Positions 1 to 5,738 of a stretch of 11,966 bases of DNA are shown in pieces. A program made the position numbers and the translations under genes. The DNA is from an uncultured Verrucomicrobiota bacterium (GTDB lineage Bacteria; Verrucomicrobiota; Verrucomicrobiia; Opitutales; LL51), in the NCBI GenBank assembly GCA_947174645.1, contig CAMWJR010000016.1, positions 1-11,966 on the forward strand, given 5' to 3'. Position 1 is the first letter of the stretch. The number at the start of each line of letters is the position of its first letter. Below the pieces are notes generated by a model. The model did no database searches and was not told the DNA's origin. It saw only the letters and a program-made list of their open reading frames with translations.

Positions 1-811
1 GACCAGCTGTGTCGATGATGTGAATGTAAATGCCGTCCAATATGAGGTTTTCACGAATAAAATCGCGTGTTGTACCGGGGATGGTGCTTACAAGCGCGCG
101 CTCTTCGCCGAGAAGAGCATTGAGTAAACTGCTTTTTCCGGCATTGGGCGCTCCGATGATCGCAATGGCAACACCATGGAGGAGCCGCTCGCGGTAACGG
201 TGCGTTTGAAGAATCCAGTCGATGCGTTGAAGTGAAGCTTCAATTTGCAGCGGAATATCCGGGGATATTGGCAAGTCCTCGTCCGAGAAATCGATGGCCG
301 CTTCGAGTTCAGCTAGTAGGTGGAGAAGATCTTCGCTGAGTTGGGTAATTTCGTGGCTGAGCGAGCCTTGCAGTTGCTGTTGCGCCGTTGTTAACGCAGC
401 TTCGTTAGTCGCGTGAATTACATCTAAAACCGCTTCCGCTTGACAAAGATCGATACGGTGGTTCAGGTAAGCGCGCTGCGTAAATTCACCGGGGCCTGCC
501 ATTTTGCATCCTGAAACGATCAGGTCTTCAATTAGGAGATGAATGACGAGTGGATTTCCGTGGCAATCAATCTCTAAAGCATCTTCGCCTGTGTAGGAGT
601 GCGCAGCGTCGAAAAAAATCGCAATCACTTGGTCGAGGATCTGATCATTGACGTTCGTGTAATGCGCTAAAAATGCTTGGTGAGATATAAGGGTTTGTTT
701 TTGAGGAAAATGCTGAGTACAGAGTGTTTTAACAAGGGGGCCGCTTACACGGATTTTTGCAATAGCGGAAACCCCAAGCGGTGTCGCAAGTGCGACAATG
801 GTTGCTGGCAT
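1..811 (-). CDS. mnmE: MnmE (TrmE), tRNA modification GTPase, N-terminal 270 residues, cut by window edge
   Basis: My own translation of the minus strand from the ATG at 811-809 stays open for 270 codons and leaves the window. MnmE works in the cytoplasm with MnmG to install the (carboxymethyl)aminomethyl group on wobble U34 of certain tRNAs. The N-terminal tetrahydrofolate-binding domain is visible: near-start ATPLGVSAIAKIRVSG and, further on, the family signature GPGEFTQRAYLNHRIDLCQA. The helical domain follows. The G domain then shows G1 GAPNAGKSS (residues 220-228), the G2 region IPGTTRD and G3 DTAG (267-270) right at the edge. The rest of the G domain and the C-terminal Cys lie outside; the usual length is about 450. 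It starts 2 nt after the infA stop, so the two are surely cotranscribed. No Shine-Dalgarno sequence is visible. Family assignment is secure. Confidence 0.96.
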   Translation of the reverse strand, partial: MPATIVALATPLGVSAIAKIRVSGPLVKTLCTQHFPQKQTLISHQAFLAHYTNVNDQILDQVIAIFFDAAHSYTGEDALEIDCHGNPLVIHLLIEDLIVSGCKMAGPGEFTQRAYLNHRIDLCQAEAVLDVIHATNEAALTTAQQQLQGSLSHEITQLSEDLLHLLAELEAAIDFSDEDLPISPDIPLQIEASLQRIDWILQTHRYRERLLHGVAIAIIGAPNAGKSSLLNALLGEERALVSTIPGTTRDFIRENLILDGIYIHIIDTAG

Positions 812-813
812 CG

Positions 814-1089
814 CTAACGGGAAGAACGCCCAGGCCCAAAGCTACGGATCGGAGCATTTTTTTGTACAACCGCATTCTTCACGCGAAATGTAATGCGCGC
901 GCGTTCGAGGTCATGGGGATTCATTTCCATATGGACGCGATCACCGACCGCAAGACGGATGAAATTTTTTCTCAGTTTCCCTGAAATATGTGCTAAAACC
1001 TGGTGTCCATTTTCGAGGGCGACACGAAACATGGTCCCCGGTAACACCGCAACAACTTTTCCGGTTACTTCGATACAATCATCGGCCAT
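814..1089 (-). CDS. infA: Translation initiation factor IF-1 with a C-terminal extension
   Basis: IF-1 binds the A-site region of the 30S subunit and helps IF-2 and IF-3 during initiation. The 91-residue product contains the whole S1/OB-fold core: IEVTGKVVAVLPGTMFRVAL, then ENGHQVLAHISGKLRKNFIR, then the GDRV strand, ending with RITFR at residues 65-69. Typical IF-1 stops at about 72 residues. This one continues for roughly 20 more, with a basic, Gly/Pro/Ser-containing tail (K71, K77, R82, R88, R91) that has no counterpart in the E. coli protein. The start is the ATG at 1089, which gives the standard N-terminus; I see no clear ribosome binding site. It is the first gene of an infA-mnmE pair transcribed leftwards, divergent from the LPS permease gene. 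Confidence 0.97.
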   Translation of the reverse strand: MADDCIEVTGKVVAVLPGTMFRVALENGHQVLAHISGKLRKNFIRLAVGDRVHMEMNPHDLERARITFRVKNAVVQKNAPIRSFGPGRSSR

Positions 1090-1205
1090 AGGCTATCAAA
1101 CACGCATACCCTCTAAAAAAATAAACGTGGTGTCAACGTTGTTCGTAAAAATTTGTAATATTTCCTCGTATTTCGCATCACAGTCGCCAAAGTAGCCGTT
1201 GGCAC
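1090..1205. promoter_or_regulatory. Divergent intergenic region, probable promoters for infA-mnmE and the rightward array
   Basis: This 116-base gap separates head-to-head genes, so it should hold promoters in both directions. On the minus strand there is a perfect TTGACA hexamer (read from 1136 to 1131), but no good TATAAT 16-18 nt beyond it. On the plus strand TAATAT at 1156-1161 resembles a -10 box 44 nt before the GTG start at 1206, but the -35 position (TCAACG, 1133-1138) is poor. An 8-base palindrome CAACGTTG lies at 1134-1141 and an A-tract at 1115-1121. The position argues for promoters; the exact elements are weak guesses. Confidence 0.35.
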
Positions 1206-2291
1206 GTGAAGCGACTAGACCAGTATATTTTACGACGGTTTACGAAATATCTTTTTTGTTCGGTGATTTTTTTTGCAGGACTACTCCTCGTAGGCCGGAT
1301 GATGAAGGACATGATGACGCTCCTGATTGAAGGGAAGCTCTCTTTTTCACATGGGGTTCTTTTAGGTATTATGTTATTACCGTCTGTTACTGCGTATGCG
1401 CTTCCGTTTGGGTTTGTATCTGCGACCTTATTAACGCTCGGAGAACTATCGGCGGATCGGGAGTACATTGCTTTTCGGAGTCTAGGGATTGCGCCTTTTA
1501 GAATTTTTAGACCGATTTTAGGCTGTGCGTTCTTGGGTGTTTTCGTAGCGCTCACAGTTAATTTTGAATATGCTCCTCGGGCGATTTCTTCTGCCAAAAC
1601 GCGTATCCAAAATATGATCCGAGAAGAACCGCTTCGTTTTATCACGCCGCAAAAATTTATTCACGACTTCCCGGGGTACACGTTATTTGTCCGCGAGATT
1701 GAGGGCGATCAGCTACGCGATTTTCGCATTTGGGAATTTGACGAACAAAACTACATGCGGACCTTTATTGAAGCGCGACAGGGCTCGCTCGTCTATGATA
1801 GTACAGAAAATGCGCTACAATTAATGCTCTTACAGGGCACGATCCAACATCAGGAATTTGGCGAAAAAGAATGGCCGCTCATTTCCTTTGAAAAACTAAC
1901 ACTAAGCCTATCGATGGCAAAAATTTTCCACAACCATTTAAATCACCGCAAGGTACGCGATATGACCTATCAGGAAATGAAAGCATTTGCTGCCCAGACG
2001 GACTACCCGATGGAAGTCCACGTTGGATTTCAAATGAAGGCGGCGATGGCGTTTGGAATTTTAGCGTTAGTTCTTATGGCGATCCCGCTCTCGATCCGTT
2101 TTGCACGACGAGAAACCTCGGCGAATGCGGCGATTGCCTTTCTGATCTGCGTTGGCTATTATGTCACCATGATGCTCCTCTCGTTCCTTACCAAACGACC
2201 CCAACTACGGCCGGATTTACTCTTATGGTTGCCCAATATTGTGCTAAGTGGTTTGGGACTTTGGGGCATACGTAGGCTTTGTTGCCGTTAA
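1206..2291 (+). CDS. LptF/LptG (YjgP/YjgQ) family LPS export permease
   Basis: LptF and LptG are the inner-membrane subunits of the LptB2FG transporter, which extracts LPS and passes it to the LptC-A-D bridge. The 361-residue protein has the family layout: an N-terminal amphipathic start (MKRLDQYILRRFTKYLF), membrane segments at about 14-32, 50-78 and 101-120, a soluble periplasmic beta-jellyroll region at about 140-260, and three more segments at about 278-296, 307-326 and 338-355. The coupling region ELSADREYIAFRSLGI (80-95), which contacts LptB, is well conserved. The start is GTG at 1206, giving the usual N-terminus. Only one of the usual F/G pair is here, so I cannot say which it is. It heads the rightward array, 41 nt before ychF, and the nearby lpxB fits an LPS role. 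Confidence 0.9.
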   Translation: MKRLDQYILRRFTKYLFCSVIFFAGLLLVGRMMKDMMTLLIEGKLSFSHGVLLGIMLLPSVTAYALPFGFVSATLLTLGELSADREYIAFRSLGIAPFRIFRPILGCAFLGVFVALTVNFEYAPRAISSAKTRIQNMIREEPLRFITPQKFIHDFPGYTLFVREIEGDQLRDFRIWEFDEQNYMRTFIEARQGSLVYDSTENALQLMLLQGTIQHQEFGEKEWPLISFEKLTLSLSMAKIFHNHLNHRKVRDMTYQEMKAFAAQTDYPMEVHVGFQMKAAMAFGILALVLMAIPLSIRFARRETSANAAIAFLICVGYYVTMMLLSFLTKRPQLRPDLLLWLPNIVLSGLGLWGIRRLCCR

Positions 2292-2332
2292 TGGGCTTGC
2301 CAGGGGAAGCGGTAGTTTTTTAACGTTTTTGC

Positions 2333-3424
2333 ATGTTACAGGCCGGTATTGTAGGGCTGCCCAACGTAGGGAAAAGTACACTTTTTAACGCACTAATTCG
2401 GGCGCGTCGTGCGCCCGCCGAAAACTATCCCTTCTGCACGATCGATCCGAACGTCGGGATGGTAGAAGTTCCCGAACCTCGTCTCAAGGCATTACAACCC
2501 ATTGCGAAAACGGATAAACTTGTTCCTGCCGCGATTGAGTTTGTGGACATTGCGGGTCTCGTCGCGGGAGCCAATCGAGGTGAGGGTCTTGGCAATAAGT
2601 TTTTAGCAAATATCCGAGAAGTAGATGCAATTGTCCACGTCGCGCGTTGTTTTGAAAATGATGATATCGTCCACAGCTCCGGCAGTATTGATCCGATTCG
2701 CGATATTGAAATTGTCAACACGGAGCTCATTTTAGCCGATCTGCAATCCGTTGAAAGTCAGCTCGCCAAAGTGTTGAAAAAAGCACGATCCGGCGATGCC
2801 GAGTCGATTAAAGCGTCAGCCCTACTAGAACGCCTTCAGCAGCACCTCAATGCCGGCAATCCCGCACGTTCGCTCGACGTCGATGAAGAGGAGAGTGCTT
2901 TATTAAAAACCTTCCATCTACTTTCAGCAAAGCCCGTACTCTATGCCTGTAATGTTTCTGAAACCGAGTTACAGGGTAATACCCATACACAATCTATTAT
3001 GGAATATGCCCAAAAGCAGCAAGCGGCATGTTGTATTATTTGTGGTCAACTGGAAGCCGATCTTATCGATTTTACACCCGAAGAAGCACAACGTTATTTA
3101 GCGGATCTCGGTGTTCCTGAAAGTGGTGTTGCCCAACTCATTCGCGCAACGTACCGTCTTTTGGGACTTGCTTCATTTCTGACGGCGGGTGAAAAAGAAG
3201 TTAAAGCGTGGACTTTCCGATTAGGGATGAAGGCACCACAGTGCGCAGGTGTGATCCACGGCGACTTCGAAAAAGGCTTCATTAAAGCAGAGGTTGTGAG
3301 CTATGAGGATCTTGTGGCGGCGGGTTCTTTTAATGCGGCAAAAGAGGCTGGAAAATATCGTTTAGAGGGTCGCGACTATGAAGTTAGGGATGGCGATGTC
3401 ATCATTTTTCGTTTTAATATCTGA
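2333..3424 (+). CDS. ychF: YchF/Obg-like ATPase (redox-regulated ribosome-associated P-loop protein)
   Basis: YchF is a universally conserved P-loop NTPase that prefers ATP, binds ribosomes and is linked to stress and redox control. The protein is 363 residues, the normal family length. Visible motifs are G1 GLPNVGKST (8-16), the switch region with NYPFCTIDPN (31-40), G3 DIAG (72-75) followed by the diagnostic LVAGANRGEGLGNKFL, and NVSE (207-210). NVSE replaces the NKxD specificity motif of true GTPases and marks the ATP-preferring YchF/OLA1 type. A helical coiled insert spans about 130-200. The C-terminal TGS domain is complete and ends VRDGDVIIFRFNI. The start is ATG at 2333. The stop is only 3 nt before lpxB, so the two are likely cotranscribed. 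Nothing looks damaged. Confidence 0.98.
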   Translation: MLQAGIVGLPNVGKSTLFNALIRARRAPAENYPFCTIDPNVGMVEVPEPRLKALQPIAKTDKLVPAAIEFVDIAGLVAGANRGEGLGNKFLANIREVDAIVHVARCFENDDIVHSSGSIDPIRDIEIVNTELILADLQSVESQLAKVLKKARSGDAESIKASALLERLQQHLNAGNPARSLDVDEEESALLKTFHLLSAKPVLYACNVSETELQGNTHTQSIMEYAQKQQAACCIICGQLEADLIDFTPEEAQRYLADLGVPESGVAQLIRATYRLLGLASFLTAGEKEVKAWTFRLGMKAPQCAGVIHGDFEKGFIKAEVVSYEDLVAAGSFNAAKEAGKYRLEGRDYEVRDGDVIIFRFNI

Positions 3425-3427
3425 GCC

Positions 3428-4579
3428 ATGCAGAAAATAGTCTTCAACGAGGCGGCGGAATACCCCGATTTACTGGTCATTGCGGGGGAATATTCGGGCG
3501 ATGAGCATGCGTCGACGTTTGTACGGCAGCTTAAAGCGGAGCGTCCGACGTGTAATATCTGCGCGATCGGTGGTGAGAATCTCGAGAAAACGGGCGTCGA
3601 TTTTCTATTTAATCTCGTCGACTATTCTGTAATTGGAACAACGGAGGTCTTAAAGCATCTTCGGTTTTTTATGCGTTTTTTAAAGACGACCTGCGATTGG
3701 ATTGAGCGCAACCGACCGAAAGCAGTTTGTTTTGTCGATTTCCCCGGTCTCAATCTTCGGATTGCCAAAGAACTATACCGCCGTGGCATCAGTCACAAAG
3801 CCGGTGGCAACGTGAAACTGTATTATTACATTAGCCCACAGATTTGGGCATGGCGGGCGAAGCGCCGCTTCCGGATTGCTAAATATATCGACTCACTGGG
3901 GGCAATTTTCCCATTTGAAAAAGAATGCTACCGCGATACGCCCTTGGAGGTTCAGTTTTTAGGCCATCCCTTCTTGGATGAAGGTTATGAGTTACCGGTT
4001 CATTATGATCCTGAAGGGCCACTCTTGTTGCTGCCAGGTAGTCGTGTAGGAGCTGTTCAAAAGGTGTTTCCCATTATGCTAGAGGCTGTTCAGCAGCTCA
4101 AAAAACTGGGAGAGTCACGAGAACTTGTGGTGATTTATCCCGATGACGATATTTTGTCGATTCTTGAAAAACAGAGCCAACGCTGTAAGGGATTGACGAT
4201 TTCTTTTGTCCGGAGTGGGGCATGTCAAATAGGTGCTTGTGCGGCCTTGATGAGTCCTGGGACGATGTCGCTCAAATGTGCGCTTGCGGGGATTCCTGGG
4301 GTGATTGTCTATAAGGTAAACACAGTGACATACGGTCTCGCCAAGATTTTGTTGAAGGTCAAGTTTCTCTATATGGCTAGTATACTGCTCAAACGAGCGG
4401 TCGCACCGGAGTTTTTGCAGTTTTCGGCAAAGCCGAAGCTCATTAGTAAAGCGGTGCGGGCTGCGATGAACGATCTAGCGATTCGCCAGCAAGCAGCGGA
4501 TGATGCCGAGGAACTGAAACATATTTTATCGGCGGAACCACAGATGAATGTCGTCCGTTGGATCCAAGAAGCGCTCTAA
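3428..4579 (+). CDS. lpxB: Lipid-A-disaccharide synthase (GT19), divergent C-terminal donor motif
   Basis: LpxB condenses UDP-2,3-diacylglucosamine with lipid X to form the lipid A disaccharide at the inner face of the cytoplasmic membrane. The 383-residue product carries the family landmarks: AGEYSGDEHAS (19-29), AIGGENL (46-52), VDYSVIGTTEVL (64-75), VDFPGLN (103-109), YISPQIWAWR (134-143), FPFE (161-164), FLGHPF (177-182), LLPGSR (201-206) and PEFLQ (327-331). The usual SGTATLE motif of proteobacterial LpxB reads PGTMSLK (277-283) here, so the Glu position is Lys. The reading frame is intact and all other motifs are present, so I take it as functional and lineage-specific rather than degraded. 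It starts 3 nt after ychF without a clear ribosome binding site. It is followed by a 45-base AT-rich gap. Confidence 0.94.
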   Translation: MQKIVFNEAAEYPDLLVIAGEYSGDEHASTFVRQLKAERPTCNICAIGGENLEKTGVDFLFNLVDYSVIGTTEVLKHLRFFMRFLKTTCDWIERNRPKAVCFVDFPGLNLRIAKELYRRGISHKAGGNVKLYYYISPQIWAWRAKRRFRIAKYIDSLGAIFPFEKECYRDTPLEVQFLGHPFLDEGYELPVHYDPEGPLLLLPGSRVGAVQKVFPIMLEAVQQLKKLGESRELVVIYPDDDILSILEKQSQRCKGLTISFVRSGACQIGACAALMSPGTMSLKCALAGIPGVIVYKVNTVTYGLAKILLKVKFLYMASILLKRAVAPEFLQFSAKPKLISKAVRAAMNDLAIRQQAADDAEELKHILSAEPQMNVVRWIQEAL

Positions 4580-4624
4580 GAAAAAATTTGCTTTTTTGGG
4601 AAAAACCCCAGTGTCATCGCTACG

Positions 4625-5197
4625 ATGGCCATTCGTAGATGTTTGATTACCGGGACACACGGTTGTGGAAAGTCGACACTTTCTCATCGCATTTGTTCCG
4701 AATTAAAGCGAAAGGGCTATAATGCAATCGTCATCAGCGAGACGGCACGTGAGTCTCCATTCCCCATTAATAAAGGTCAGACTGTAGAGTCGACGCTCTA
4801 TATTGCACTCAAACAAGCGGTTAAGGAACTTGAAGCCATTGCGCATGGATATACTTATTTGGTGCTCGACCGCGGAGTATTGGATTCTTTCTTTTACTCA
4901 GAGGCAACCCGCCAACATCCGATCACCGATTTGGAAAAACATCTACTATCAGCACTCACAACGTGGACACAGGATTATGACGAGATCATTTTATTAACCG
5001 GTGAGGGTAAAGAGACGCTCGAAGCGGATGGTGTACGCGATACCGATCGTCAATTTGCGCAAAATGTAGAAGATCTCCTTAAAAAATTTTTTTTGGAAAA
5101 GTTTGGTGATCGTGTCTGTATGTTATCTTATCCCGAGATGTTAGCCTGTAATATCCATATCAATGAGGATGGAAAAATTGTATTAAAAGATGCATGA
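4625..5197 (+). CDS. AAA_28 / NadR-like P-loop protein, possible small-molecule or nucleoside kinase
   Basis: This is a 190-residue soluble protein. Seen directly: a Walker A motif GTHGCGKST (10-18), SETARES (38-44), a Gln-containing helix LYIALKQAVKELEA (58-71), a Walker-B-like strand YLVLDRG (78-84) and DGVRDTDRQF (135-144). This order (P-loop, E-x-x-RE, central Q, D-R/T-x, DG(V/L)R...R/QF) resembles the AAA_28 family, which includes the ribosylnicotinamide kinase domain of NadR. That suggests an ATP-dependent kinase for a nucleoside or similar small molecule; the substrate cannot be read from the sequence. There is no NMN adenylyltransferase domain, so it is not full NadR. Its stop overlaps the next gene's start by 8 nt, pointing to translational coupling with a small membrane protein. 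The start is ATG at 4625. P-loop identity is firm, function is uncertain. Confidence 0.75.
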   Translation: MAIRRCLITGTHGCGKSTLSHRICSELKRKGYNAIVISETARESPFPINKGQTVESTLYIALKQAVKELEAIAHGYTYLVLDRGVLDSFFYSEATRQHPITDLEKHLLSALTTWTQDYDEIILLTGEGKETLEADGVRDTDRQFAQNVEDLLKKFFLEKFGDRVCMLSYPEMLACNIHINEDGKIVLKDA

Positions 5198-5459
5198 GGC
5201 GTGGGCGAGTACCGGTGGACAAAGTATTTTGTGGGGGTTCTCGATCATCTCACTGTTGGGCTCGTATTTTAACGGTACTACGCGTTTCAAATTGGGTTAT
5301 GCGTTATGGCTTTGTAGCGATTCCTTTTTTGTCTTCTATAACTTTTACATTGGCGAGATCCAGCAAAGTATTTTTTATTTCGTGACCGCAATCACGATGG
5401 CGATTGGTTACAAAAACACGCGCCACATACGCGGTTGGTTACGGCGTACAAAGGTATAA
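5190..5459 (+). CDS. Small 3-TM membrane protein A (PQ-loop/SWEET-like, PnuC-half or LAB_N-like)
   Basis: The 89-residue protein has three predicted membrane segments at about 12-28, 34-54 and 59-74, a basic loop TTRFK (30-34) between the first two, and a basic C-terminus (RHIRGWLRRTK). I do not recognise a characterised family. The pattern (W-L-x-S in TM2, a Tyr/Asn pair, then G-E-x-QQ before TM3) resembles three-helix MtN3/PQ-loop-clan units. These include half-size PnuC-like or SemiSWEET-like transporters and the LAB_N domain found near some lpxB genes; this is inference. It overlaps the P-loop gene by 8 nt, and its stop is 2 nt before its close paralog B. The ATG at 5190 is favoured because it gives the frame aligned with B; an overlapping ATG at 5194 opens a different frame and is rejected. 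Confidence 0.8.
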   Translation: MHEAWASTGGQSILWGFSIISLLGSYFNGTTRFKLGYALWLCSDSFFVFYNFYIGEIQQSIFYFVTAITMAIGYKNTRHIRGWLRRTKV

Positions 5460-5698
5460 AAATGAATGAGGTTTATCATTGGCTCCAGGAAAATATACAA
5501 GCAGTCATCTGGACGTTTACGGTTATTGCGCTTTTAGGTTCGTATTTTAATGCGACGACGCGCTTTAAATTGAGTTACGTCTTATGGCTTGGGTCAAATT
5601 TTTTCTTTGTATGGCATAATTTTCGGATTGGCGAGGTCCAACAGTGTCTTCTGTATACGGTTTATTTATATACGGCGGTCCTAGGGCTCAAGAATACC
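5238..5698 (+). repeat. Tandem gene duplication: two paralogous 3-TM cores
   Basis: The core of protein A (F17-T77, bases 5238-5420) and the core of protein B (F19-T79 from its ATG, bases 5516-5698) align without gaps over 61 residues. By hand count 37 are identical (about 61%). The best conserved stretch is LLGSYFN-x-TTRFKL, and IGE-x-QQ is shared before TM3. The DNA is also visibly similar but clearly diverged at third positions. This indicates an old tandem duplication kept under selection, not a recent assembly artefact. Confidence 0.9.
5450..5454 (+). promoter_or_regulatory. Shine-Dalgarno AAAGG deciding the start of protein B
   Basis: AAAGG at 5450-5454 ends 7 nt before the ATG at 5462. 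The frame is also open further upstream to a TTG at 5435, but that would overlap gene A and adds nine residues absent from A. The ribosome binding site therefore supports 5462 as the real start. It is one of the few clear Shine-Dalgarno sites in this window. Confidence 0.65.
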
Positions 5699-5737
5699 TA
5701 TCACCAAAAGGGGTGGTTCGAACGCAGTTCACTTTAG
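5462..5737 (+). CDS. Small 3-TM membrane protein B, paralog of the preceding gene
   Basis: This 91-residue protein (ATG at 5462, good AAAGG upstream) is the tandem sister of protein A. It has three predicted membrane segments at about 13-29, 37-55 and 61-76. The TTRFK basic loop is at 32-36, W-L-G-S-N in TM2 is at 42-46, and IGEVQQ is at 56-61. Differences from A cluster in TM3, where A has FYFVTAITMAIGY and B has LYTVYLYTAVLGL, and at Y50-N51 of A, which is H52-N53 here. Two near-identical three-helix proteins produced side by side suggest a hetero-oligomer, equivalent to a split version of a duplicated transporter. This is inference; the substrate is unknown. Its stop is 1 nt before glyQS, so it is presumably on the same transcript. 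Confidence 0.8.
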   Translation: MNEVYHWLQENIQAVIWTFTVIALLGSYFNATTRFKLSYVLWLGSNFFFVWHNFRIGEVQQCLLYTVYLYTAVLGLKNTYHQKGWFERSSL

Positions 5738-5738
5738 T

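Noticed and set aside
893..1195. Plus-strand 100-codon open frame antisense to infA
   Set aside because: Its composition is Arg/Ser-rich, it has no family resemblance, and infA on the other strand is certain.
4580..4610. A-tract/T-tract and TGGG...CCCA stem after lpxB as a rho-independent terminator
   Set aside because: The stem is only 4 bp with no T-run after it, and the AT stem before it is weak; not enough for a terminator call.
5190..5737. Recent duplication or assembly artefact producing two copies of one gene
   Set aside because: The copies differ at about 39% of aligned residues and widely at third codon positions, so they are genuinely diverged genes.
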